DNA of 35,093 nucleotides, taken from Cycloclasticus sp. symbiont of Poecilosclerida sp. M (lineage in GTDB: Bacteria; Pseudomonadota; Gammaproteobacteria; Methylococcales; Cycloclasticaceae). The notes beneath the pieces are model-generated. The model did no database searches, was not told where the DNA came from, and worked only from the letters and a program-made list of their open reading frames with translations. A program made the translations under genes and the position numbers. The stretch is from assembly GCA_002101225.1 (NCBI GenBank), contig LWTN01000229.1, positions 1-35,093 of the forward strand. Direction: 5' to 3'. Shown here one piece after another: positions 13,269 to 22,117 of this stretch (positions are counted from its first letter, which is position 1; the number at the start of each line of letters is the position of its first letter).

Positions 13269-13702
13269 AGCTCAGTACTCATGGAAAAACTTCGGGTATT
13301 GCTGCCGCTAAGACCGTTTGAGTCATACCATTGTACGGTAATGGTGGTTACGCCGTCTACTGCTGTAACAATAGTGCCCTTTCCAGCAGGAAGAGACGCT
13401 GCGATAGCGGTTTTCCATGCTTGCCAGTCGTCGTCTACAACAGAGCCTGAATTAGGAGATGCGGCGGCGATATCGTAGCCGCCCGCTTTTGCAACTAATT
13501 TGTTAATTCTCATTCTGTCTATAATGCCGTAGATGTGCACGACTGCCTCTGTTCGCAATTGAGCGCTGTGGTTACTTTTAAGGCTCGCTATTTGCAATCC
13601 AGCGATGCCTAATAATCCTATAGCGAGAACAAATACGGCAACCATAACCTCTATCAATGAGAAACCGTTTTGTGTTGTTTTATTGGGTTTAATTATGGAC
13701 AT
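13265..13702 (-). CDS. pilV: Type IV pilus modification/minor pilin PilV
   Basis: QNGFSLIEVMVAVFVLAIGLLGIAGLQ; start overlaps the upstream gene, end overlaps pilW. Confidence 0.92.
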   Translation of the reverse strand: MSIIKPNKTTQNGFSLIEVMVAVFVLAIGLLGIAGLQIASLKSNHSAQLRTEAVVHIYGIIDRMRINKLVAKAGGYDIAAASPNSGSVVDDDWQAWKTAIAASLPAGKGTIVTAVDGVTTITVQWYDSNGLSGSNTRSFSMSTEL

Positions 13703-14271
13703 AATGCGGTTCCCGTTGAAGTTCGGGGGCGTCCAGAAAGGTTGACTGCAACAGCCCTAGACTTGGCCGTGTTGGCGTCGCCTGCGCATAGTCTAAACGT
13801 GTCATTTGAGAGTCCTCCAGATCCCTTTGATAAACCGCTAGGTAAATAGCTAACCCATTTGGCATAGGTGGCGCCTGTGCGCAAGGTGAAATTAGTTGGT
13901 AGTGAGCCATAGGTTCTTAAAAGGCAATCTTCACCAACTTCGCAAAGATTGGTGTCAGCATCATCATCAAATGTGCCGTCTGCATCTAGGTCAGTAAATA
14001 GGTCCCAGCCGTTATCCCAAACTTCGTCGGTGGTGCCTTTACGGCGAACAGTCACCCGAACGCCTCTTTTGATGGCCTCGCTCCGCGCTAAATTTAGCAC
14101 TGCGACCAGATTGTTGGTTTGTGTAACGGTATGGTTTTTTTGTATAAATTGTTGATAACTAGGGACGCCTATAGTTAATAGAATGCCGGCAATGACCACG
14201 GTCGTTAAAAGCTCAATAAGCGTAAAGCCTTGCCGCTTTTTTGGACTAGGGCGTTGTAATAGAGTCTTAAT
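13693..14271 (-). CDS. GspH/FimT family minor pilin (start codon uncertain, no ATG/GTG/TTG upstream of the prepilin signal)
   Basis: The ORF track starts at an internal GTG (14199). In-frame upstream sequence encodes ...IKTLLQRPSPKKRQGFTLIELLTTVVIAG, i.e. the class III prepilin signal. First in-frame stop upstream is TAA at about 14311-14313 with no canonical start between. ATT at 14271 is one candidate. Confidence 0.8.
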   Translation of the reverse strand: MKTLLQRPSPKKRQGFTLIELLTTVVIAGILLTIGVPSYQQFIQKNHTVTQTNNLVAVLNLARSEAIKRGVRVTVRRKGTTDEVWDNGWDLFTDLDADGTFDDDADTNLCEVGEDCLLRTYGSLPTNFTLRTGATYAKWVSYLPSGLSKGSGGLSNDTFRLCAGDANTAKSRAVAVNLSGRPRTSTGTALCP

Positions 14272-14350
14272 AGCTTGCAGTTTAACAGGTATTTTTTTAA
14301 GTTCTACTGATTAAGTGGTGAGCGGTATTGTTCGCCAGATAAACGGTTCA

Positions 14351-15463
14351 TTACTTAGTATCCACTAGATGAATGGTGTCTTCGTCTAGCCCTGGAGCAG
14401 AATCAGCCCCTAGTTTAATCATTAGACGAACTTCGTTGGTGGAATCGGCATGCCGTAGCGCGTCTTCATAACTGATATGGTCGGCTAGGTACAAATCATA
14501 CAAGGCCTGGTCAAAAGTTTGCATGCCTTGCTCAGTCGAGTTTTTCATCAATTCCTTAAGCTTATGGACATCGCCTTTTCTAATAAAATCAGATGCTAAC
14601 GGGGTGTTAATTAGAATTTCCACAACGGGTTTGCGGCTTTTACCATCTATGGAAGGCACAAGTTGCTGGGCTATAATTGCTTTTAGATTAAGCGATAAAT
14701 CCATAAACAATTGTTTATGCGCATCATCTGGAAAGAAGTGAATAATGCGGTCGAGCGCTTGGTTAGCATTGTTTGCGTGTAAGGTTGATAGGCACAAATG
14801 CCCTGTTTCCGCAAAAGCTATCGCGTGTTGCATGGTTTCGCGCGCACGAATCTCGCCAATTAGTATAACGTCGGGCGCTTGACGCAATGTGTTTCTTAGC
14901 GCTATCTCGTACGACTCTGTATCGATACCGACTTCGCGTTGGCTAACGACGCAGCCGGTGTTATTGTGCAGGTACTCGATAGGGTCTTCGATTGTAATGA
15001 TATGCCCTGTGCCATTTTTATTGCGGTATCCAACCATCGCTGCCAGCGAGGTAGATTTACCCGCTCCAGTCGCACCAACAAAAATAATGAGGCCACGCTT
15101 GGTCATCGCAAGCTCGTTTAAAATAGGCGGAATACCAAGTTCTTCTGCAGTGGGGATTTTGTTTTCAATACGACGTAGTACCATGCCGACACTACTTCTT
15201 TGCACAAAGGCGCTTACTCGAAAACGACCTATCTCGGGCCTTTGAATTGCAAATTGACATTCTTTGGTGTCTTCAAACTCTTTTTGTTGTTCGGAGTCCA
15301 TAATGCTAAGGACTAAGGCTTTCGATTGCTGAGCATCTAGGCTTGTTTTAGAAGCACCTTTAAGTACGCCATTAACCTTGATGGTGGGAGGGTAGTCAGA
15401 CGTGATAAATACATCAGACGCCTTTTGTTCAACGGAGTATTTTAGTAACGAATCAAAATCCAT
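14351..15463 (-). CDS. pilU: Twitching motility ATPase PilU (PilT paralog)
   Basis: 370 aa; Walker A GATGAGKST, IRARETMQHAIAFAETGHLCLSTLHANNANQALDRI. Confidence 0.96.
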   Translation of the reverse strand: MDFDSLLKYSVEQKASDVFITSDYPPTIKVNGVLKGASKTSLDAQQSKALVLSIMDSEQQKEFEDTKECQFAIQRPEIGRFRVSAFVQRSSVGMVLRRIENKIPTAEELGIPPILNELAMTKRGLIIFVGATGAGKSTSLAAMVGYRNKNGTGHIITIEDPIEYLHNNTGCVVSQREVGIDTESYEIALRNTLRQAPDVILIGEIRARETMQHAIAFAETGHLCLSTLHANNANQALDRIIHFFPDDAHKQLFMDLSLNLKAIIAQQLVPSIDGKSRKPVVEILINTPLASDFIRKGDVHKLKELMKNSTEQGMQTFDQALYDLYLADHISYEDALRHADSTNEVRLMIKLGADSAPGLDEDTIHLVDTK

Positions 15464-15483
15464 AGGTATCCTCTAAGCGAACT

Positions 15484-16521
15484 CTAGCTGAATGTTTTTT
15501 TGTCAGTTGCTTTTAGTTTGGCATCGTTTCGTGAAACTATGCCGCTATTAACGAGTTCGGCTAGGTGTTGATCAAGGGTTTGCATGCCATCTTTGCGACT
15601 AGTTTGTATTGTCGAGTACATTTGGGCAATTTTGCCCTCACGAATCAGGTTTCGGATAGCAGCGGTACCAATCATAATTTCCCAAGCTGCGATACGCCCG
15701 CCGCCAATTTTTTTCATTAATGTTTGTGCAATAACGGCGCGAAGTGACTCCGATAACATGGAGCGTACCATGCCTTGTTCCCCTTCTGGAAAAACGTCAA
15801 TAATACGGTCAATAGTTTTAGCGGCGGAGCTGGTATGTAGAGTGCCGAAAACGAGGTGGCCGGTCTCAGCGGCAGTTAATGCTAGACGGATGGTTTCTAG
15901 ATCGCGTAGCTCACCCACTAGGATAACATCTGGGTCTTCACGCAACGCAACGCGTAATGCCTCGGTAAAGCCGTGGGTGTGTTTAGCGACCTCTCGTTGG
16001 TTTATAAGACATTTTTTGCTTTTATGAAGAAATTCGATGGGATCTTCTATTGTAAGAATGTGCTCATAAAAGTTATCATTTTTATAATCCATCAGGGCAG
16101 CAAGTGTTGTGGATTTGCCGGAGCCTGTAGGCCCCGTTACTAAGATAAGACCGCGTGGCACGTTAATTATTTCTTTGAAGAATTCTGGACAACCTAAGGC
16201 ATCTAGCGTAAGTATATCGACAGGAATGGTTCTAAATACGGCGGCAAGCCCCCGATCTTGATTAAAGGCATTAACACGGAAACGTGCAAGATTGGGTATT
16301 TCAAAGGAAAAGTCGACTTCTAAGAATTCTTCAAGGTCCTTGCGTTGTTTATCGTTCATGATGTCGTAGACCATGCTGTGAACTTCTTTGTGTTCAAGCA
16401 CGGGCATGTTGATACGGCGGATATCTCCATCGACGCGAATCATGGGCGGAAGGCCAGCAGATAAGTGCAAATCAGAGGCTTTGCTTTTAACGCTGAACGC
16501 TAATAGGTCAGAAATATCCAT
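15484..16521 (-). CDS. pilT: Type IV pilus retraction ATPase PilT
   Basis: 345 aa; MDISDLLAFSVKSKASDLHLSAGLPPMIRVDGDIRRI, GPTGSGKSTTLAAL, AAETGHLVFGTLHTSSAAKTIDRIIDVFP. Confidence 0.98.
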   Translation of the reverse strand: MDISDLLAFSVKSKASDLHLSAGLPPMIRVDGDIRRINMPVLEHKEVHSMVYDIMNDKQRKDLEEFLEVDFSFEIPNLARFRVNAFNQDRGLAAVFRTIPVDILTLDALGCPEFFKEIINVPRGLILVTGPTGSGKSTTLAALMDYKNDNFYEHILTIEDPIEFLHKSKKCLINQREVAKHTHGFTEALRVALREDPDVILVGELRDLETIRLALTAAETGHLVFGTLHTSSAAKTIDRIIDVFPEGEQGMVRSMLSESLRAVIAQTLMKKIGGGRIAAWEIMIGTAAIRNLIREGKIAQMYSTIQTSRKDGMQTLDQHLAELVNSGIVSRNDAKLKATDKKTFS

Positions 16522-16693
16522 GGCGCTGTTCTATTTTTTAGCTAAAAGATGTTGGTTAAGTATGTCATGATATTTATACATTGCGAGCATTAATAATTCA
16601 AACTAAAGTGGTTTGAAGGTACCATTAACGCTAGGCTATGTAAATTTCAAATTAATATCAATGCTGATATTAGTATAGACATGAATAGAATTT

Positions 16694-17395
16694 ATGCCGT
16701 CTTTATTACAGCGCTACTCTTTGCAGTGTAGAAAAATAAAAAGCTTAGAAAATAAGCATCAGCTGGACGAGCGTTCTGTTCGTTTGATCGCGGTGAGTAA
16801 AACACGTTCTAGCGAAGAAATAGCTTGTTTATATCGTGCGGGTCAGCAAGATTTTGGTGAAAATTATCTGCAAGATGCCTTGCCGAAACAACGTGCGTTA
16901 ACGCATCTTGCTATTTATTGGCACTTTATTGGTCCAATCCAATCAAATAAAACACGCGATGTGGCGCGTTATTTTCAGTGGGTTCATAGTGTTGAGCGTT
17001 TGAAAATCGCACAAAGGCTGGCGCAACAAAGGCCGAGTTTTTTGCCCAAACTAAATATTTGTTTACAAGTTAACGTAGACGAAGAGTCGAGGAAATCTGG
17101 CTTTTTAATAGATGAGCTTGAAGAGGTTATTGAGCCGATATTAAGTCTAAAAGGGCTTAAATTAAGAGGCTTAATGGCCATTCCACGAGCGACGAGCAAG
17201 ATAGACGAACAACGAAAATCATTTAGACGCTTGGCGGCTGCAAAAAGCCAGATAAATGCAAAATTTGGCTTACAGCTTGATACGCTCTCAATGGGTATGA
17301 GCAGCGATTTATCTTCAGCTATTGCCGAAGGGGCAACCATGGTTCGTGTGGGGACGGCAATTTTTGGCCAAAGGCAGAAAAGCGTTCAAAAATAA
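16694..17395 (+). CDS. yggS: YggS family pyridoxal phosphate homeostasis protein
   Basis: VRLIAVSKTRSSEEI, FGENYLQDALPKQ, WHFIGPIQSNKTR, GLMAIP, LSMGMSSDLSSAIAEGATMVRVGTAIFG; divergent from pilT and upstream of proC. Confidence 0.96.
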   Translation: MPSLLQRYSLQCRKIKSLENKHQLDERSVRLIAVSKTRSSEEIACLYRAGQQDFGENYLQDALPKQRALTHLAIYWHFIGPIQSNKTRDVARYFQWVHSVERLKIAQRLAQQRPSFLPKLNICLQVNVDEESRKSGFLIDELEEVIEPILSLKGLKLRGLMAIPRATSKIDEQRKSFRRLAAAKSQINAKFGLQLDTLSMGMSSDLSSAIAEGATMVRVGTAIFGQRQKSVQK

Positions 17396-17615
17396 TCGCT
17401 ACTGTAGGTTAGAATTAGTAGGTGAGACCTTTCCACGGAAGAAGGTTTCGTTTCTAGGCACCAAAAGTAGGCGCTTTAGGCGAGGCAAAAATGCGCGAAT
17501 GAGGGAGTTTACAACTGTAAATGACCGATTGAGCACGTTTTTAACGATGCATAGGAGCGAAAGAGCTTTCGTGTAAAGGTTTCCAGATGTTAGTTAACTT
17601 AAACAAGAGAGATGC

Positions 17616-18440
17616 ATGCAAGACCAAATTATAGGATTTATTGGCGGTGGAAATATGGCAAATAGCCTAGTTGGTGGTTTAGTGAGCAATGCCTACCCCG
17701 CAGATAAAATTATTGTCTCAGATTTAGATGAAAAAAAATTAGCCTTTTTAAATGAGCAGTTCGGCGTTAACACAACACAAGATAATGTGGGGCTAGCTGG
17801 GCGTTGCGATATTCTTGTATTGGCCGTCAAACCGCAGCATATGCGTTCAGTCGTAGAGCCGTTAGAGCAGGCAGTACAATCGAACAGGCCCGCTGTGGTT
17901 TCCATTGCTGCGGGTATTCGTGAAGCTCATTTAGAAAAGTGGCTTGGGGGTGGCGTACCCGTTATCCGCTGTATGCCCAATACGCCAGCACTGGTTAAAA
18001 CGGGGGCGACGGGCTTGCACGCGAATGCTTTTGTGAGTGAAGAACAAAAAGACCGAACAGAATCTTTGTTAAGGGCAGTGGGCGTTACCGTTTGGTTAGA
18101 CAATGAGCAACAACTTGACATTGTAACGGCACTTTCTGGCAGTGGTCCCGCGTATTTCTTTTTAATGATGGAGGCCTTAGAAAAGGCGGCCGTTGACGCG
18201 GGTCTTGAGCAAAAGACAGCGCAGTTACTAACCCAAGAAACCGCGCTGGGTGCCGCGAAAATGGCGCTTGAGTCGAGCGAATCTGCTGCAACTCTAAGAG
18301 AACGTGTCACCTCTCCAGGTGGCACGACTGAAGCCGCGTTAACCGTGATGGAAGAGAAAGGCTTGCGTGATATTTTTGCGCAGGCCGTTGACGCTGCAAA
18401 GCATCGTTCGATAGCGCTATCTGAAGAATTAGGAGGCTAG
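17616..18440 (+). CDS. proC: Pyrroline-5-carboxylate reductase
   Basis: IGFIGGGNMANSLVGGL, CMPNTPALVKTGATGL, ALSGSGPAYFFLMMEALEKAAVDAGL, RERVTSPGGTTEAAL. Confidence 0.97.
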   Translation: MQDQIIGFIGGGNMANSLVGGLVSNAYPADKIIVSDLDEKKLAFLNEQFGVNTTQDNVGLAGRCDILVLAVKPQHMRSVVEPLEQAVQSNRPAVVSIAAGIREAHLEKWLGGGVPVIRCMPNTPALVKTGATGLHANAFVSEEQKDRTESLLRAVGVTVWLDNEQQLDIVTALSGSGPAYFFLMMEALEKAAVDAGLEQKTAQLLTQETALGAAKMALESSESAATLRERVTSPGGTTEAALTVMEEKGLRDIFAQAVDAAKHRSIALSEELGG

Positions 18441-18441
18441 G

Positions 18442-19014
18442 ATGTCAGGCGATTATTTAACCAACCCGCTCGTATTCCTCATAAGCTCTGTCATAGGGCT
18501 ATATATTGTGGTCCTTATGGTGCGTGTGTTGCTCCAGGCAACGGGCGCGGATTTTCGCAATCCGGTTTCTCGCGTCGTTATTAACGCAACGCGGCTTCCA
18601 TTGCAGGGCTTAAGGCCGTTTTTTCCAACGGTTAAAGACCTTAACTTAGCCGCGATTGTGTTGATGCTTGTGCTGCAGATGTCAGTCGGCTTTATTAAGG
18701 CGGGTCTTGCATCTGGGAGTCAGTTAATGGATCAACCATGGCCTTTGTTTATCTGGGCGCTCGTTGAGCTATTAGATGGTTTTATTAATATCTTTATTTT
18801 TTCTATCTTTGTTGTCGTTATTTTGAGTTGGATAAACCCAAGTTCGCATAACCCAGCTATCAGTCTGCTATATAAAATATCAGACATTATTTTAAAGCCG
18901 CTGCAAAGGGCTGTGCCGCCATTTGGTGCTTTTGATTTGACGCCAATTGTGGCGCTGTTTGGGCTGCAAGTATTAAAAATGCTGTTGTTCCCACCGCTAT
19001 ACGCGCTGATGTAA
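18442..19014 (+). CDS. yggT: YggT family integral membrane protein
   Basis: 190 aa with two YGGT-type membrane repeats, immediately downstream of proC. Confidence 0.92.
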   Translation: MSGDYLTNPLVFLISSVIGLYIVVLMVRVLLQATGADFRNPVSRVVINATRLPLQGLRPFFPTVKDLNLAAIVLMLVLQMSVGFIKAGLASGSQLMDQPWPLFIWALVELLDGFINIFIFSIFVVVILSWINPSSHNPAISLLYKISDIILKPLQRAVPPFGAFDLTPIVALFGLQVLKMLLFPPLYALM

Positions 19015-19038
19015 AAGAGCAGTCGTGTTATCAGAAAT

Positions 19039-19734
19039 TTATTTTGTGTAAAACAAGATATCCCAAACGCCATGACCCAAGCGTATTCCGCGGCGTTCAA
19101 ACTTTGTTATCGGGCGGTGCTTAGGACGTGTGATATACCCTTTCACTTTATTAACAAAACCCGAGTGCGCAGATAAAGTAACAAGCATGTGTTCGGCATA
19201 GTGTTGCCAATCTGTGGCGGCGTGAAAAGCACCGTCACTTTCAAGTTTACGGTGGATTAAATTCAGGAAGTTAGTTTGTACGATGCGCCGTTTATGGTGT
19301 CTTTTTTTATGCCACGGGTCGGGGAAAAATAGCTGAACACAATTCAGGCTATGGTCTGGAATTGCTTTCTCCAACACCTCTATAGCATCGGTGTCGAATA
19401 CGCGAATATTGGTGAGGCCTTCGTCCTGTACGCGCCTTAGTAAATGCCCCATGCCAGGGCGGTGGACTTCAATACCAATATAGTTTCGCTCGGGGTTTTC
19501 CCTAGCCGTGTCGGCCAGGCTTTCACCATCGCCGAAACCGATTTCCAGCGTTATTGGCTTGTTATTGTCGAAAGCCTTAGTGAGGTTAACGGCCGATTGG
19601 CTATTGAGGCCAAATTTCGGCCAGCCAGATTCAATGGCTTGTTCTTGCCCCGGCGTTAACCGACCTTCACGACGGACGAAACTGCGTATACGTCGGAGTA
19701 CGCTATGCTCGTTTGGGCGCTTGCTATGTTCCAT
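19039..19734 (-). CDS. trmB: tRNA (guanine-N7-)-methyltransferase
   Basis: LEIGFGDGESL, NYIGIEVHRPGMGHLL, NCVQLFFPDPWHKKRHHKRRIVQ. Confidence 0.97.
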   Translation of the reverse strand: MEHSKRPNEHSVLRRIRSFVRREGRLTPGQEQAIESGWPKFGLNSQSAVNLTKAFDNNKPITLEIGFGDGESLADTARENPERNYIGIEVHRPGMGHLLRRVQDEGLTNIRVFDTDAIEVLEKAIPDHSLNCVQLFFPDPWHKKRHHKRRIVQTNFLNLIHRKLESDGAFHAATDWQHYAEHMLVTLSAHSGFVNKVKGYITRPKHRPITKFERRGIRLGHGVWDILFYTK

Positions 19735-19749
19735 AAAGGAGGCTTTTTT

Positions 19750-20751
19750 TTAAATGAGGCCGTCAATCGGCGAAGAAGCCGAGGCGTATCGGCGGCGAGG
19801 CATACGGCCTGCCAGATAGGCTTCGCGACCTGCTTGCACGGCTTTTTTCATGGCAGAGGCCATAAGAACAGGATCTTTAGCGTGGGCGATAGCGGTATTC
19901 ATAAGAATGCCCTCGCAACCTAGCTCCATACCAACCGCTGCATCCGAGGCTGTCCCGACTCCAGCATCGACGATAATAGGGACATTGGCATTTTCAATAA
20001 TGGTGAGGATATTGTATGGGTTTCTAATACCTAGGCCTGAGCCTATGGGGGCGGCCAGCGGCATCACGGCAACGCAGCCCATTTCTTCTAATCGCTTAGC
20101 AATAACTGGGTCGTCGTTGGTGTATACCATCACATCAAAACCCTCTTTAACCAGCACGTCTGTCGCCTCGAGTGTGGCGGTAATATCGGGAAATAAGGTT
20201 TTTTCATCGCCTAGAACTTCCAGTTTAACCAAGGAGTGTCCGCCTAATAACTCACGCGCTAAACGACACGTACGTAGCGCTTCCTGCGCGGTGTAACAGC
20301 CCGCGGTATTGGGTAAAATCGTGTATTTTTCGGGGGGGATAACGTCGAGCAGATTGGGCTCATCTACATTTTGGCCTATGTTTGTTCGACGAATGGCCAC
20401 GGTGACAATTTCCGCACCACTGCATTCGATAGCAGCCTGTGTTTCAGCTAGATCTTTATATTTACCGGTGCCTACCAGTAGCCGTGAGCTATAGCTTTTC
20501 CCAGCGATAATAAGAGAGTTGTTTTGCTCTTTATGGGGATTTTTTTCTGCTTGGCCACCACCAATAGCTTGTACTATTTCAACGTGGTCCCCATCTTTGA
20601 GTTTAATGAGGGAGTAGCTATCAGAGGGTCGTATTTCTTCGTTTAATTCGACTGCAAGACGCTTGCCTGTGAAGCCAAGTTGCGCAACCAATTGAGCCAA
20701 ACTTAAAGAATCATGGCACGAGTGGGCTTCACCATTGAGCTGAATTATCAC
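19750..20751 (-). CDS. thiG: Bifunctional sulfur carrier (ThiS) / thiazole synthase (ThiG) fusion
   Basis: N-terminal ~66 aa ThiS-like domain ending in ...[10 protein letters not shown], then ThiG ([83 protein letters not shown]) in a single 333 aa ORF. Confidence 0.95.
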   Translation of the reverse strand: MIIQLNGEAHSCHDSLSLAQLVAQLGFTGKRLAVELNEEIRPSDSYSLIKLKDGDHVEIVQAIGGGQAEKNPHKEQNNSLIIAGKSYSSRLLVGTGKYKDLAETQAAIECSGAEIVTVAIRRTNIGQNVDEPNLLDVIPPEKYTILPNTAGCYTAQEALRTCRLARELLGGHSLVKLEVLGDEKTLFPDITATLEATDVLVKEGFDVMVYTNDDPVIAKRLEEMGCVAVMPLAAPIGSGLGIRNPYNILTIIENANVPIIVDAGVGTASDAAVGMELGCEGILMNTAIAHAKDPVLMASAMKKAVQAGREAYLAGRMPRRRYASASSPIDGLI

Positions 20752-20769
20752 GGTCGAGCCTAATAAGCT

Positions 20770-21849
20770 TTAATTATTAGAAGCATCTATTCTGCTTTCT
20801 CGACGGGTGCGAACGGCTGCTGCGAGCTGCTCCAACAACTTCACGCCGCTTTCCCAGTCGATACAGGCATCGGTAATGCTTTGCCCGTAGACGAGCTCTT
20901 GACCTTCAACTTGATCCTGTCTACCTTCCACAAGGTGGCTTTCAATCATAACGCCACTGATACGCATATCACCATTTGAAATTTGCCCAGCAACGTCATC
21001 GCTAACCAACATTTGACGCTCGTGCTGTTTTCTACTATTTGCATGGCTGAAATCAATCATGATGTGTGAGTTAACGCCTGCTTTACCTAAAGCGGCTGCA
21101 GCGCGATCGACGCTTTCAGCATCGTAGTTGGGTTCTTTACCGCCGCGAAGAATCAGGTGGCAATCTTCGTTTCCGCTGGTTTCAAAAATAGCGGAACGGC
21201 CTTCTTTGGTCACTGATAAAAAGTGGTGTGGGTTGTTAGCAGAACCGATAGCGTCGATGGCTACTTTGACGGTTCCATCGGTGCCATTTTTGAATCCGAT
21301 TGGGCAAGATAGTCCTGATGAAAGTTCTCGGTGTGTTTGGCTTTCTGCCGTTCTTGCGCCAATTGCACCCCACGCGATTAGGTCTGATACATACTGCGGG
21401 GTGATTAAATCAAGGTACTCTGTAGCCGCTGACACGCCTTGTGAATTTAAAGAGAGCAAAAGCTCGCGCGCTTTCTTTAGCCCTTTATTGATTTGAAAAC
21501 TATCGTCTAAATCAGGGTCATTAATCAAGCCCTTCCAGCCGACCGTCGTGCGTGGCTTTTCAAAATAGACGCGCATGACAATAATTAAGTCCTCTGCAAG
21601 GCTATCAATGTACGGCTTAAGGCGCGATGCGTACTCTAAGGCGGCCTCGGTATCATGGATTGAGCAGGGGCCAATTACGACTAGGAGCCGATCATCTTCG
21701 CCGTGCAATACCCTGTGGATAGCCTCACGAGCTTTTAAGGTAGTTGAGGCGGCCTCATTATTAATGGGCAGCTGTTGTTGCAAGCTGTCTGGGGAAATAA
21801 CCTCTTGCATGCCAAGGATTCTAATGTCGTCAGTCTTTATTACACTCAT
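20770..21849 (-). CDS. 3-deoxy-7-phosphoheptulonate (DAHP) synthase, class I AroF/G/H type
   Basis: LLVVIGPCSIHDTEAALEYASRL, VYFEKPRTTVGWKGLINDPDLD, GFKNGTDG, IMIDFSHANSRKQ. Confidence 0.96.
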   Translation of the reverse strand: MSVIKTDDIRILGMQEVISPDSLQQQLPINNEAASTTLKAREAIHRVLHGEDDRLLVVIGPCSIHDTEAALEYASRLKPYIDSLAEDLIIVMRVYFEKPRTTVGWKGLINDPDLDDSFQINKGLKKARELLLSLNSQGVSAATEYLDLITPQYVSDLIAWGAIGARTAESQTHRELSSGLSCPIGFKNGTDGTVKVAIDAIGSANNPHHFLSVTKEGRSAIFETSGNEDCHLILRGGKEPNYDAESVDRAAAALGKAGVNSHIMIDFSHANSRKQHERQMLVSDDVAGQISNGDMRISGVMIESHLVEGRQDQVEGQELVYGQSITDACIDWESGVKLLEQLAAAVRTRRESRIDASNN

Positions 21850-22117
21850 GGTCTAGCCTGTTTGTTTTGGAGCCTAAGTTCTGTTGAAGAAACAAGGCTG
21901 TTAATAAATATTTAAAAAGGTTGGGAATGATACCGTTAATCGTTTGATTTTTCATGCTAATTTCTTCGCAAAGCGCTAATAAATAGTGCTCAAACGCATG
22001 TTAAACGGAAAAAGCTCTTTTACTGGATAGCGAAATTTAAAGTTCTGTTAAGATTGTAGATAGCTGCAGTTCTTGAGATCTAGTGAACGAACTAATTTAA
22101 AAAAAAGGTTTTGACTC

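Noticed and set aside
17322-17576. 84 aa ORF overlapping the yggS 3' end and the intergenic element
   Set aside because: Overlaps yggS in another frame; basic low-complexity translation typical of structured intergenic sequence rather than a protein.
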